A stretch of 32,762 bases of DNA from an uncultured Limosilactobacillus sp. (GTDB lineage Bacteria; Bacillota; Bacilli; Lactobacillales; Lactobacillaceae), in the NCBI GenBank assembly GCA_944326735.1, contig CALVFC010000004.1, positions 1 through 32,762 on the forward strand, read 5' to 3'. Below are positions 1 through 7,853 of the stretch, in pieces. Both the position numbers and the translations under genes were made by a program. The notes under the pieces are model-generated. The model did no database searches and was not told the origin of the DNA. It was given only the letters and a program-made list of their open reading frames with translations. The stretch's first letter is position 1; each line of letters begins with the position of its first letter.

Positions 1-92
1 AAGTGTTTCATTGCCGACTTCTCGTAAGTCTGTTTAGTGATGCCTTCAGTTGGCAGCAGTTTTTTCGTGCAATTAAGTAAAGCGAGGTGATA

Positions 93-923
93 ATGATGGC
101 AACTGCACCACTGAAAATTGGAATTCTTAACTTGATGCACGATAAACAAGATACTCAGCAACGATTTACTCGTGTTTTAACAGCGACTGGATATCCAGTG
201 AATATTACGTACCTGTATCCATCAATGCACTATGCTGGGCGACAGGTTCCAACAACGGTGGCGGCGATTTCGCAGCCATTGGTGATATCAGAAGTTAAGC
301 AATTCGATGCTTTTATCATCACGGGTGCGCCAATTGAGCAGTTGCCATTTGACCAAGTAACTTATATTGATGAGGTTCACCATTTAATAGATGAACTCGT
401 AAAGCAACGGATTCCGCAACTGTACATTTGTTGGGGTGCCATGGTGGCCGCCAACTACCTATATGACATTGAAAAACATTTATTGCCAGAAAAACTATTT
501 GGTGTTTACCCAAACCAGGTGTTAGATGATCGCGGATTATTAAGTGGGTTACCCGATGGATTTCTGGCCCCACATGCGCGCTACGCAGAGTTGGATTACC
601 GGCAGATCGTGGCCAGCCCAGACCTTGTCTTGGAATCCACCACTGTCGATAACCATCTTTTTGCATTCCGAGCTCGCCATCAGCCACAAAACTTCTTATT
701 TGCTCACCTGGAATACGGTCGTGATGCTTTAATTAAGGAGTATCGGCGGGAAAAGAATGCTTATCCTGATCGCGAGTATGCCAAACCACAGCACTATTTT
801 GCCGATCCCGTTCACATGCAGGATCCCCAGTTTAAGTGGCGATTGGCCCAAAAATTGTATTTTAAGAACTGGCTACAATCCGTTGCCCAGAATGTCACTC
901 ACGAACAACTAATAAAGGAGTAA
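93..923 (+). CDS. metA: Homoserine O-acyltransferase family protein (MetA-like)
   Basis: This enzyme acylates homoserine (or, in some lactobacilli, serine) from an acyl-CoA as the activation step before sulfur incorporation. Counting from the upstream in-frame GTG at 87, the Cys nucleophile lies in the ICWGA motif at residue 115. A His-x-Glu pair typical of the family is at 207/209 (FAHLEYG). The length of about 275 aa is slightly shorter than E. coli MetA (about 310). ATG codons at 93 and 96 follow an AGGTGA ribosome site at 85-90, so one of them is the likely start and not the GTG. The stop lies only 5 bp before cysK, so the two are surely co-transcribed. That pairing suggests the product may feed cysteine as well as methionine synthesis. 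Acyl donor and acceptor cannot be told from sequence. Confidence 0.85.
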   Translation: MMATAPLKIGILNLMHDKQDTQQRFTRVLTATGYPVNITYLYPSMHYAGRQVPTTVAAISQPLVISEVKQFDAFIITGAPIEQLPFDQVTYIDEVHHLIDELVKQRIPQLYICWGAMVAANYLYDIEKHLLPEKLFGVYPNQVLDDRGLLSGLPDGFLAPHARYAELDYRQIVASPDLVLESTTVDNHLFAFRARHQPQNFLFAHLEYGRDALIKEYRREKNAYPDREYAKPQHYFADPVHMQDPQFKWRLAQKLYFKNWLQSVAQNVTHEQLIKE

Positions 924-928
924 TTATC

Positions 929-1852
929 ATGACTAAGATTGTTAATTCTATTACTGATTTGATTGGTCACACACCAATTGTAAAGCTGAACCATGTTGTT
1001 CCCGCAGATGCCGCGGACGTTTATGTTAAGCTCGAATTCTTCAATCCTGCTGGTTCAATTAAGGACCGGATTGCCCTATCAATGGTTGAACAGGCTGAAA
1101 AAGATGGTAAATTGACGGCCGGTGGAACGATTGTCGAACCAACTTCTGGGAATACCGGAGTTGGCCTGGCAATGGTAGCCGCTGCTAAGGGTTACCACCT
1201 GGTCATTACAATGCCAGAAACGATGAGTGTCGAACGGCGGAAGTTAATGCAAGGTTATGGAGCCGAATTAGTCCTGACACCAGGAGCTGATGGGATGAAG
1301 GGCGCCATCGCAAAGGCGGAAGAGTTAGTCAAAGAAAAGGGCTACTTCATACCAATGCAATTCGACAACCCTGCTAACCCAGCAATTCACGAAGCCACAA
1401 CTGGTAAGGAAATTGTTGATGCGTTTGGTGATAACTTACCAGATGCTTTTGTAGCCGGTGTTGGTACTGGTGGGACCTTAACGGGAATTGGCCATGCCCT
1501 GAAGAAGGCTAATGCCGCAACGAAGGTTTACGCACTGGAACCAGCTGAATCACCAGTCTTGAAGGAAGGTAAGGGTGGCAAGCACAAGATTCAAGGAATC
1601 AGTGCTGGCTTTATTCCAAAGGTTTTGGATCAAGACGTTTATGACGGCATTGTCGAAATTAAGAGTGATGACGCCATTGCCATGGCTCGTCAAGTGGCTC
1701 ATCAAGAGGGAATCCTAGTGGGGATCTCCGCTGGTGCTAACATCAAGGGGGCCATTGAAGTTGCCAAGCAGCTCGGCAAGGGTAAGAAGGTTGTGACCGT
1801 TTCACCAGACGGCGGTGACCGTTACCTGTCAACTGAATTGTTTGATTACTAA
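929..1852 (+). CDS. cysK: Cysteine synthase, O-acetylserine sulfhydrylase
   Basis: This PLP enzyme makes cysteine from an O-acylated serine and sulfide; related family members act on O-acetylhomoserine or in cystathionine formation. The PLP lysine is K45 in PAGSIKDR. The substrate loop PTSGNTG is at 71-77, the phosphate-binding glycine loop [10 protein letters not shown] lies around 177-186, and the serine that contacts the PLP ring nitrogen sits in GISAGA near 267. At 307 aa it is full length for CysK. An AAAGGAG site lies 8 bases before the ATG and overlaps the end of metA, so expression is coupled to metA. A structured repeat and terminator-like hairpin follow the stop. Confidence 0.95.
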   Translation: MTKIVNSITDLIGHTPIVKLNHVVPADAADVYVKLEFFNPAGSIKDRIALSMVEQAEKDGKLTAGGTIVEPTSGNTGVGLAMVAAAKGYHLVITMPETMSVERRKLMQGYGAELVLTPGADGMKGAIAKAEELVKEKGYFIPMQFDNPANPAIHEATTGKEIVDAFGDNLPDAFVAGVGTGGTLTGIGHALKKANAATKVYALEPAESPVLKEGKGGKHKIQGISAGFIPKVLDQDVYDGIVEIKSDDAIAMARQVAHQEGILVGISAGANIKGAIEVAKQLGKGKKVVTVSPDGGDRYLSTELFDY

Positions 1853-1860
1853 AAGAGAAA

Positions 1861-1982
1861 TGGGAGTGAAACAGAACTAGCTTGCTAGTTCGTATTTGAA
1901 CCCCCGCAAGCACAAAGAGGGCTCTAGCGTTCGGATTTGCCGAGTACTAGAGCCCCTTTGTGTACTGCGTCGTAGTATTTTT
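1861..1982. repeat. Structured intergenic repeat ending in a terminator-like hairpin
   Basis: This is non-coding DNA after cysK made of three consecutive hairpins. The first is AACTAGC-tt-GCTAGTT near 1877-1892. The second is a long stem pairing 1911-1927 with 1947-1962 (one bulged base). The third is a short stem at 1963-1977 followed by TTTTT, which can end the metA-cysK transcript. The layout resembles the short palindromic intergenic repeats of lactobacilli. No second copy is visible in this window. Confidence 0.6.
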
Positions 1983-2124
1983 ATCTTTGCTGAGGACTTT
2001 TGTCACAGCCCCCCTCTTCCTACGATTAGTCAAGGATAAGTATTTAGAAAATTAATGTATACTAAACTACCCTGATTTAGTTACTTAAAAATCAGGATTT
2101 AGTGATATAGTAAAAGCGTAAGAT

Positions 2125-3345
2125 TTACATCTTCATAAGGGACTTCGAGTCCGTATATCGATAACGGTATTTAGTATGATGCTTAGTCATGGATAAAAGG
2201 CATTTCAAGGTTTTATTCATACAAGCTACCATTGCGACCTTATTCTGTTTGGGATAAGGCCTTTTTTGTTTTAGATGATAGTAATAATCAACGATATGAT
2301 TAGGATTGGCGTGCTGTTGTCGAATCATATTACCAATAGTGAAATATAAGAGCTTACGAGCAATTGGATTACCTCGTTTATTAATATGATCTTGACTAAT
2401 AAACTTTCCCGATTGATATCTGCGGATATCAATACCGGCAAAGGCATTAAGCTGATTAGCATTATCAAATCGTTTAATATCTCCAAGTTCACCCATAAGT
2501 TGAGCCGCAGTCTGTTCACCAATACCAGGGAAAGAACAGTAAAGTGAATATTCTGGTAATGTTTGTGCCAGCTTTTTCATTTGTTTGATTACTTCTTCTT
2601 TTTTTAGCCTTAATTTAATTAGTTGGCGAGCGTAATAACGAACCTCATCAACTTGAATAGCGTCCGCTGGAGTTGCAGGAAAAGAGTCTACCGCTAACTC
2701 GATCAGCCGATCGGTGTATTTATAAGCTTTAGTCTTAGAAAGGCGCTTATCAGTTGAGTGAATCAGTTTATTCTTAAGCTTTACACGAGATAGCGGACGA
2801 ACATAGTCAGGGTGAGGAAATAACTCAACTATATTCAAGGCTAATTTGGAAGTCCGATTAGTGAAAAGCTGTTTTAATTCGGGAAATGTTTGTTCTAAAG
2901 CCGTATGAAGATGGTTAAGGCGATAATTCCAATCACAATTAAGTTGGTTCAAAAATCGACTAAGTTCATGAAGCTTTTGATAGGTATCAGTCCAAGGAAC
3001 TGATAATCGGAAACGATTGTCTAAAACAGTTTGCGCAATTCTATGAGCATCACGTTGATCAGTTTTTAAGCGGCGTAAATTTTCTGACTTTAAGTGTAGT
3101 TCTAATGGATTAAGGCAGCAAAATTTAAAATGATGAAGTTCACAGAAGTGTTGAATCACCCGTGAATAAACACCGGTAGCTTCAAAATAAATAACTGGAT
3201 CAATCGCTGAATTAACAAGTTTTAACAGGGACGAAAATCCCGTCTGTGTATGATACAGGTTAAACTCGCGCAAGCAAACTTTCTTACGATACCAAACAAC
3301 ATAACTTTTACCCATCGAAACATCAAGGGCAATAATGTCGGACAT
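2125..3345 (-). CDS. IS110-family transposase (DEDD recombinase)
   Basis: This is a DNA recombinase that moves the element, in characterised relatives guided by a bridge RNA. The N-terminal RuvC-like DEDD domain shows ALD near residue 8, EATG around 58-61 and KTDQRDAHRIA around 95-105. The C-terminal Transposase_20 domain shows FPGIGEQTAAQLMGELGD, followed by a serine-containing SGKF segment and KRGN. At 406 aa it has typical family length and no frameshift, so it may be active. The ATG at 3345 is preceded by AAGGTG at good spacing, better than the TTG three codons upstream. The last codons overlap one of the element's palindromic repeats. Confidence 0.93.
   Translation of the reverse strand: MSDIIALDVSMGKSYVVWYRKKVCLREFNLYHTQTGFSSLLKLVNSAIDPVIYFEATGVYSRVIQHFCELHHFKFCCLNPLELHLKSENLRRLKTDQRDAHRIAQTVLDNRFRLSVPWTDTYQKLHELSRFLNQLNCDWNYRLNHLHTALEQTFPELKQLFTNRTSKLALNIVELFPHPDYVRPLSRVKLKNKLIHSTDKRLSKTKAYKYTDRLIELAVDSFPATPADAIQVDEVRYYARQLIKLRLKKEEVIKQMKKLAQTLPEYSLYCSFPGIGEQTAAQLMGELGDIKRFDNANQLNAFAGIDIRRYQSGKFISQDHINKRGNPIARKLLYFTIGNMIRQQHANPNHIVDYYYHLKQKRPYPKQNKVAMVACMNKTLKCLLSMTKHHTKYRYRYTDSKSLMKM
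2139..2156 (-). repeat. IS110 palindromic inverted repeat, right copy
   Basis: On the minus strand this reads ATACGGACTCGAAGTCCC, within the last codons of the transposase. It matches the copy at 3483-3500 at 16 of 18 positions in inverted orientation. Each copy is itself a near-perfect hairpin (GGACT…AGTCC). Confidence 0.6.
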
Positions 3346-3355
3346 TAGTAACACC

Positions 3356-3518
3356 TTCTTTTTTTAGAGAACCAATAAAGCCACCATCCAGAATCTGTAT
3401 TTCATTTCCTCAATACTCGGACTTGATGTTCCACAACCTAAAAGCAAAATATCGGATCAAAGATAGTGGAGATCGTTTTATAATACGGACTCAGAGTCCC
3501 AGGGGCTACGTACGATCT
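3356..3518 (-). ncRNA. Candidate IS110 bridge RNA region
   Basis: About 160 bases lie between the transposase start and the probable element end, and no reading frame explains them. Read on the minus strand, the upstream part forms a nested stem-loop: AGATCGT pairs with ACGATCT around an inner GGACTC/GAGTCC hairpin. IS110 elements of the IS621 type encode their bridge RNA exactly here, 5' of the recombinase gene. Location and folding are seen; the function is inferred from the family. Confidence 0.35.
3483..3500 (+). repeat. IS110 palindromic inverted repeat, left copy
   Basis: This reads ATACGGACTCAGAGTCCC, upstream of the transposase. It contains a perfect GGACTC-a-GAGTCC hairpin, enclosed by a second stem pairing 3470-3476 with 3512-3518. 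It is the inverted partner of 2139-2156. Confidence 0.6.
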
Positions 3519-3540
3519 TAGCTCTACCTTTAGGGTAACA

Positions 3541-3575
3541 AAAAAGTTCAGAACGACTACAAATCGCTCTGAACT
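3541..3575 (-). terminator. Terminator of corA
   Basis: On the minus strand AGTTCAGA pairs with TCTGAACT (3568-3575 with 3545-3552) with an inner CGA/TCG pairing, followed by a T6 run. It lies 14 bases after the corA stop and bounds the IS110 insertion. Confidence 0.85.
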
Positions 3576-3588
3576 AATCTTAGGTTGT

Positions 3589-4509
3589 TTATTTGAGGTA
3601 TTTCTTTTTACGCAGGTAGAGAGCCAGGGTAATTGTGACAATGGCGGTTAACCCCAAGGTCATGGCAAAACCATAGCCCGCTCCTTTCCAGGGAAGACCA
3701 CCAACATTCATCCCCATAAAACCGCTAATTAAAGCGGCCGTCGCGATGACAATCCCCGCAGAATCAAGGAACTTCATTAAGTTGTTAAGGTTCGAGTCCA
3801 TCATCGCTGTAAACAGACTACCGATCGAATCCAGTAGGTCGCGGAAAATATGAATTGCCTTGTTTAGGCGGCGCTGTTGAATTTGAATGTTTAAGCGACT
3901 CTCTTCGGGGATATTCTCAATGGCTGGTGATTTGAGAAAAGAAGCGAGTGTTTCGCCCTGATCGGTCATGGTATGGTCAAAGAACACAATGTGACGGGTT
4001 AAATCCGTTAGTTTCCGGAGACAGTCGTTATCGATTGTCTTCCGCGCAACCTTGTCTAGGCGGTCAATTTCCGGCTTATAACCCATGAGCGCTCGTGTTA
4101 GGTTGTCTTGACAACGATCCAGATAGGCAATTACGAAACTGGTAACACTGTCTGCCGGAAAGTCCGTCGCTTTTACGGAACGGTTATCTGTACAGATGAT
4201 CAAGTGCTGGTTGTCAAAGACGATGATTACTGGCGTTAATTGTTGTTCAATGGTCGCCAGTTCGGGAATGAAGTCATAGATTACCAGTAACTGGGGATCA
4301 ATCATTACGTCGCTAGTTGTGGTATGAAAACGCGACACCTCTTCTGGTGAGGAGTGGAATTTAAAGGTTAATTTTTCCAGGTCAAAGGCATCACAAACCT
4401 GGCTGATCTCGGCAACGGATGGCTGGACCAACATAACGAGGTTGGTTTCGAGCAGCGGCTTGTGTGTTGGTTGGGGTCCAGTGGACGTGAATAGGTAACG
4501 TTCGAGCAT
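3589..4509 (-). CDS. corA: CorA-family magnesium/divalent cation transporter
   Basis: This is an inner-membrane channel for Mg2+ or a related divalent ion that works as a pentamer. The large N-terminal domain (about 1-245) is soluble and helical. Two C-terminal membrane helices follow, about 251-271 and 279-299. The family signature GMN is at 266-268 (FMGMNVGG), just after the first helix. A basic tail (RKKKYLK) ends the protein, as in the family. At 306 aa it is close to typical CorA length. The ATG at 4509 follows a GTGAGGTG site. It is monocistronic, with its own terminator. The exact ion cannot be told from sequence. Confidence 0.92.
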   Translation of the reverse strand: MLERYLFTSTGPQPTHKPLLETNLVMLVQPSVAEISQVCDAFDLEKLTFKFHSSPEEVSRFHTTTSDVMIDPQLLVIYDFIPELATIEQQLTPVIIVFDNQHLIICTDNRSVKATDFPADSVTSFVIAYLDRCQDNLTRALMGYKPEIDRLDKVARKTIDNDCLRKLTDLTRHIVFFDHTMTDQGETLASFLKSPAIENIPEESRLNIQIQQRRLNKAIHIFRDLLDSIGSLFTAMMDSNLNNLMKFLDSAGIVIATAALISGFMGMNVGGLPWKGAGYGFAMTLGLTAIVTITLALYLRKKKYLK

Positions 4510-4610
4510 TAAGGCACCTCACTTTCGACCGTCGCTTTAGTAATCAAATTGTATCATGAGAGGCGTGTCTGTTGGGGTGAATGGCAACCGATCAAAGGAA
4601 ATTTTAAATA

Positions 4611-4638
4611 TTGCGAAAGGCCGGGAACATGGTATAGT
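4611..4638 (+). promoter_or_regulatory. Promoter of the 38-aa gene
   Basis: TTGCGA (4611-4616) and TATAGT (4633-4638) are separated by 16 bases and point toward the small gene at 4673. Confidence 0.6.
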
Positions 4639-4672
4639 TAAGGTAATTATTTTGCAAAGTGAGGGGAATAAC

Positions 4673-4789
4673 ATGGCTAAGTATCAAGTTGAATTGAGTA
4701 AAGAAGATATCCAAATGATCAAGGATTGTCACTCAAAGAATCCTTCAATTATGAAGGCGATGGAGAATGCGAAGAAGGTAGAAGATTAG
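4673..4789 (+). CDS. Small 38-aa protein of unknown function
   Basis: A short gene whose ATG at 4673 is preceded by a good GTGAGGGG ribosome site and a promoter about 35 bases further upstream. An in-frame upstream extension to 4556 has no ribosome site and would overlap the promoter, so the short form is preferred. The product is charged and probably a single helix, with no membrane segment and one Cys (MIKDCHSKN). I do not recognise a family. The 131-bp structured repeat begins one base after the stop, and a strong terminator closes the unit at 5124, so this mRNA would carry a 3' UTR of more than 300 bases. It could serve mainly as the lead-in for that RNA. Confidence 0.6.
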   Translation: MAKYQVELSKEDIQMIKDCHSKNPSIMKAMENAKKVED

Positions 4790-4790
4790 G

Positions 4791-4921
4791 GAGTGCGAGG
4801 CCGTTAAGAGCCCTGTATGGCTAGTCTAGTAAGGTGCTTGAGGTGCGAAGCGCATCAAGGATCCTTACGTAACTAGACACTAAGGGCTTAGGCCGAGCAC
4901 ATTTAGACTGTGTTGCAGTAG
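4791..4921. repeat. 131-bp structured repeat, copy 1
   Basis: This copy is about 89% identical to 17310-17440 (14 differences counted by eye, no gaps). It folds into one long interrupted hairpin. The stems are 4799-4802/4891-4894, 4809-4814/4883-4888, 4821-4825/4872-4876, 4829-4834/4863-4868, 4837-4841/4855-4859 and 4843-4846/4850-4853. Pair T4825-A4872 is C-G in copy 2, and T4844·G4852 is T-A in copy 2, so pairing is preserved. It begins immediately after a gene stop and lies before a terminator, so it is probably transcribed. Confidence 0.8.
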
Positions 4922-5083
4922 GAGTTCTCGACAAACGGCGACTTGTCGTCGGAGGAGGAGTGCGTTATCTCGAGGGAGTTCGACGCGAAGCTAGCCTATT
5001 GGTAGGGCGAGCACGTTTTGACTGTGTAGCAGTAGAAACTCTAACAAAGACCTGCCGAGCACGTTTTGACTCGGTTGCAGTAG
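4894..5083 (+). repeat. Three 28-bp tail units in the 3' region
   Basis: A 28-bp unit (core GAGCAC…TTT…GACT…GCAGTAG) occurs at 4894-4921, 5008-5035 and 5056-5083. A fourth occurs as the tail of the second 131-bp repeat at 17413-17440. Gaps are uneven (86 and 20 bases). Between units one and two is another hairpin (CGACAA…TTGTCG near 4929-4948). There is no coding potential; it is probably part of the same RNA as the 131-bp repeat. Confidence 0.65.
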
Positions 5084-5123
5084 AACCTACCCTTCCGCAG
5101 CCGAAAATCTAATCATCGATCAC

Positions 5124-5162
5124 AGTGCAAAATCACACTAGACTGTGGTTTTGCGCTTTTTT
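5124..5162 (+). terminator. Rho-independent terminator
   Basis: A 14-bp stem (5124-5137 with 5144-5157, two G·T pairs) is followed by six T. It ends the transcript with the 38-aa gene and the structured repeats, just before the lipoprotein gene. Confidence 0.9.
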
Positions 5163-5177
5163 ATTGGGGGAATTATT

Positions 5178-5759
5178 TTGAAAAAGATATGGATCATTCT
5201 ATGTGGGGTATTAGCAGTACTGATGGTCACTTTAACAGCGTGTGGCCAACAGCAAAGCAGCAGTTCCAAGAGCAATAACAGTGAATATTCTGCTTCTAAA
5301 CCTGCTAATAATAATCAGCAATCCAGCAACGGTCAGCAGGCGACCAACAATGGGGCATTATGGAACAATAAGAAGAGTCAACAGTTAGACCAGTTCATCA
5401 ATCAATGGGCGCCAACAATGAACCAGTCCTATGAGAAATACAATGGGACAGATGAGTTAAAGGTTTCAACCGGCTTGTCTTATCCCGCTGACCTAAGCAA
5501 GGAACAAGTCGACGGTCAGGCCGGCTTGCTTGGCTGGGCACCAAGTGGTAAGGGTAACTACGAGTACAATGTGGTTGCGATCTATAATTACAACGGGACG
5601 GAGCCACCTCTGCCAAACCGGATCACTTACTTTTTCTGTTTCCACAATGGTAAGCCAGTTGTCCTCGTGGACCAGAGTCGTGACGGTGACCCAAGTGCTC
5701 ACCCAACAGTGAATAAGGATGTTGAGTCAAACTTTGAACGAATTGCCAACGAAAACTAA
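5178..5759 (+). CDS. DUF4767 domain lipoprotein
   Basis: A predicted membrane-anchored surface lipoprotein of 193 aa. The TTG at 5178 is the likely start: it follows a GGGGG ribosome site, and translation from it gives a classical signal peptide (MKKIW…) with lipobox LTAC and acylated C22. An ATG-like extension from 5145 would start inside the upstream terminator. Residues about 23-60 are a Ser/Asn/Gln-rich linker. The remainder resembles DUF4767 (LWNNKKSQQLDQFINQW…MNQSYEKYNG), a domain common in lactobacillar lipoproteins and of unknown biochemical role. It appears monocistronic, with a hairpin terminator after the stop. Confidence 0.85.
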   Translation: MKKIWIILCGVLAVLMVTLTACGQQQSSSSKSNNSEYSASKPANNNQQSSNGQQATNNGALWNNKKSQQLDQFINQWAPTMNQSYEKYNGTDELKVSTGLSYPADLSKEQVDGQAGLLGWAPSGKGNYEYNVVAIYNYNGTEPPLPNRITYFFCFHNGKPVVLVDQSRDGDPSAHPTVNKDVESNFERIANEN

Positions 5760-5772
5760 CTATCATCTAGCA

Positions 5773-5808
5773 GGTCGTCGGTGCGCTGATGCACTGGCGG
5801 CCTATTTT
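5773..5808 (+). terminator. Terminator after the lipoprotein gene
   Basis: A 12-bp stem with three G·T pairs (5773-5784 with 5791-5802) is followed by TATTTT. Confidence 0.65.
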
Positions 5809-5850
5809 GATTGACTGTCCACTTACTGGATAGTTTAATATTTTCCTAAC

Positions 5851-5881
5851 ACTGGTGTCGACACGGCGGAACCAGTATAAT
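5851..5881 (+). promoter_or_regulatory. Promoter of the Shango-like operon with nested palindromes
   Basis: A perfect TATAAT is at 5876-5881; the best -35 is the weak TGGTGT at 5853-5858 (17-base spacer). The spacer contains the perfect palindrome GTGTCGACAC (5855-5864). A wider inverted repeat, ACTGGT (5851-5856) with ACCAGT (5871-5876), brackets it and overlaps the -10. This looks like an operator, but no regulator gene is adjacent. Confidence 0.5.
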
Positions 5882-5927
5882 GGAACAGTAATGATCGAAC
5901 GTATATTCTGACTGAGGAGGTGAGCCA

Positions 5928-7853
5928 ATGGACCGCGCAGACTTGTTAAATTATGCTCGTCATCATTTCGGCGTTCAGCCGAGTTACGAATGGGCTGGCT
6001 TTCGGAATGATTGTGTCCTCAAGTCACCAACGAATGGTCGTTGGTTCGCTTACTTTGGTGAGAAGGACCGGTCTGCAATTGGGTTAGCTGGCGAAGGCCA
6101 GGTGTCCTTTGTGGATATCCGTTATACCAAAGAAGAACAGCCATTGATTGAGCAGCAAGGCTTTACGGTTCCTGTGCAGATGACTGGCAACGAATGGCTG
6201 GGAGTTATTTTGGACTTGGATCCTGATGAATCAACCGTCCACCGCTTGCTGTCACGGGCGTTCACTGATTCATTGAAAGAGCGCCGTCCGGCGAGTGAGC
6301 ATTTGATCCATGTGCCTGCCGTCCACCAGGAGACTGTTTATCATGATGCGGCTATTCCCAAGCCGACGCGGCCCATTCCGTTTGCCAAACCGGATGATCA
6401 AAAAGATCGTCGTGTTTTGAAAATGCAGCGAATGTATGACTATACGCTGTCGCCATTGAGGGGACGGGCAAAAAATTTTTACCGGCAAGGGCAATTCATG
6501 GCTGATTATGAACCAACAGGTGATACTTACCATGGTTCTATTAATCGCTTTTATGCGACCTACCATGACCTTAATACCTTCCAATTAGACGCCTACTTCT
6601 GCTGGCGCACTCAAGTTCGGCAGCACAAAATGCAGATGGCACCAATGGCTTTCTTTACGATCTACATTTACGAACTTTTGAACTTAATCGGGGTACAATC
6701 GCCGCAGGAAGGTTACCAGCAGTTAAAGTGGTTCAGCCAAGCTGCCACTGACTATTTAAGTGACCGGATTGCTAGACACTTGCAGCAGTGGATGCGTGAC
6801 TTTGTGATTTACTATCAGTTGGATCCCCAGCTCGTTCAGGATGAGTTTAAGAATGAGATCGCGGACGATCAAGCGTTGGACGTTCTTTTAAAGCCTGCTG
6901 AGCATGATGATCATGAAGTGACGACAGCATTGCGCCACTTTGGTTCTTACCACCTGGACCACTGCCCGTTGTATAAGCAGGACTTGGCAAAACTCGAGAA
7001 AGCAGTGGCTACCACCTGGCAAATGCTGATGAAAGATGCAGACTTTGATGCGGTAAAGAACTTTATTGGGTGGCACGCGTCAGCGGTCTTTCGGCCATTT
7101 GGGGATGCCGTCTTTTATCCCCAACACAAGATGGCTGATCACGATTACCAAATCGACGCGCAACGCCGCTTTACCTGTCGTAATGGTCATTGGACATATG
7201 AGTACTACTTAGCCGTCAATAAACGGAGCAAACGGGTCGGCAATTTGCTACATGAAATTGATCGCCTGCTCCGCCAGTATTATCATGTGGGCAGAAAACT
7301 AACTCCCAAGCCGCTTGATGACCAACTCGTTAAAATGATTAAGCAAGCAATTGTCAGTGCAGATCGCGAGCTAAAAGAGGCTCGTCGACCGAAGATTAAG
7401 ATCGACTTGTCAAACCTGGACCAAATTCGGGCAGACGCTTCCGTGACCCGTGAAAGTTTGCTAACGGATGAAGAGCGCCAACTGGAAGCTGCTGATGAAC
7501 AGCCTTCCGCAGAACCATCCGTGCCGGCTTCATCTCAACCAAATCACGAAGAGACCCCGGCAAGTGGCCTGGCGACCTCGGCAACACCGGCTGACGATGA
7601 CGTGACCGTAAATGGTGACTTGGGATTGACACCTGATGAAGCGTACCTATTAACGCACTTATTAAGTGGGGATGATTGGCACGCCTATGCAAAACAGCAC
7701 CGCTGGTTAGTTTCGGTGCTGGCCGATGGGATCAATGATAAATTGTTTGATGAGATTGGTGATACCGTGATCGAATTTGATGATCATGACCAGCCACAGT
7801 TAGTTGAAGATTATATTGAAGACGTGAAAGAATTGTTATCGGAGGAGGATTGA
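5928..7853 (+). CDS. sngA: SngA-like protein: YjbR + TerB-N + TerB-C
   Basis: First gene of a three-gene set that I assign to the Shango anti-phage type. Residues about 1-118 look like an MmcQ/YjbR domain (LLNYARHHFG…NGRWFAYFG…VDIRYTKEE…NEWLGVILDLD…LSRAF). Residues about 160-480 match TerB-N (YDYTLSPLRGRAKNFYRQG, DAYFCWRTQVR, IYIYELLNLIG). Residues from about 488 match TerB-C (KIKIDLSNLDQIRADASVTR, then ESLL), interrupted by a Ser/Pro/Ala-rich linker at about 520-563. TerB-type domains are tied to stress and phage-response modules; the protein has no obvious catalytic site. The ATG follows AGGAGGTG. The stop overlaps the next start, so translation is coupled. The family assignment rests on domain order and neighbours, not on a database search. 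Confidence 0.8.
   Translation: MDRADLLNYARHHFGVQPSYEWAGFRNDCVLKSPTNGRWFAYFGEKDRSAIGLAGEGQVSFVDIRYTKEEQPLIEQQGFTVPVQMTGNEWLGVILDLDPDESTVHRLLSRAFTDSLKERRPASEHLIHVPAVHQETVYHDAAIPKPTRPIPFAKPDDQKDRRVLKMQRMYDYTLSPLRGRAKNFYRQGQFMADYEPTGDTYHGSINRFYATYHDLNTFQLDAYFCWRTQVRQHKMQMAPMAFFTIYIYELLNLIGVQSPQEGYQQLKWFSQAATDYLSDRIARHLQQWMRDFVIYYQLDPQLVQDEFKNEIADDQALDVLLKPAEHDDHEVTTALRHFGSYHLDHCPLYKQDLAKLEKAVATTWQMLMKDADFDAVKNFIGWHASAVFRPFGDAVFYPQHKMADHDYQIDAQRRFTCRNGHWTYEYYLAVNKRSKRVGNLLHEIDRLLRQYYHVGRKLTPKPLDDQLVKMIKQAIVSADRELKEARRPKIKIDLSNLDQIRADASVTRESLLTDEERQLEAADEQPSAEPSVPASSQPNHEETPASGLATSATPADDDVTVNGDLGLTPDEAYLLTHLLSGDDWHAYAKQHRWLVSVLADGINDKLFDEIGDTVIEFDDHDQPQLVEDYIEDVKELLSEED

Larger units (their letters stand above)
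2125..3518 (-). mobile_element. IS110-family insertion sequence
   Basis: One transposase gene with short non-coding flanks sits between the cysK and corA transcription units. No target duplication or terminal inverted repeat at the very ends is visible, as expected for IS110 elements. The exact ends are uncertain. The corA terminator at 3541-3575 limits the left end, and an AT-rich hairpin (CCTGATTT 2071-2078 with AAATCAGG 2089-2096) lies outside the right end. Base composition is clearly more AT-rich than the neighbouring metabolic genes. Confidence 0.75.

Noticed and set aside
1..92. Riboswitch or T-box before metA
   Set aside because: Only 92 bases are available and no SAM or T-box core is visible; the upstream region is outside the window.
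4894..5083. CRISPR array from the 28-bp repeats
   Set aside because: Spacing is 86 and 20 bases, the units diverge, and there are no cas genes; the units are part of a structured RNA-like region.
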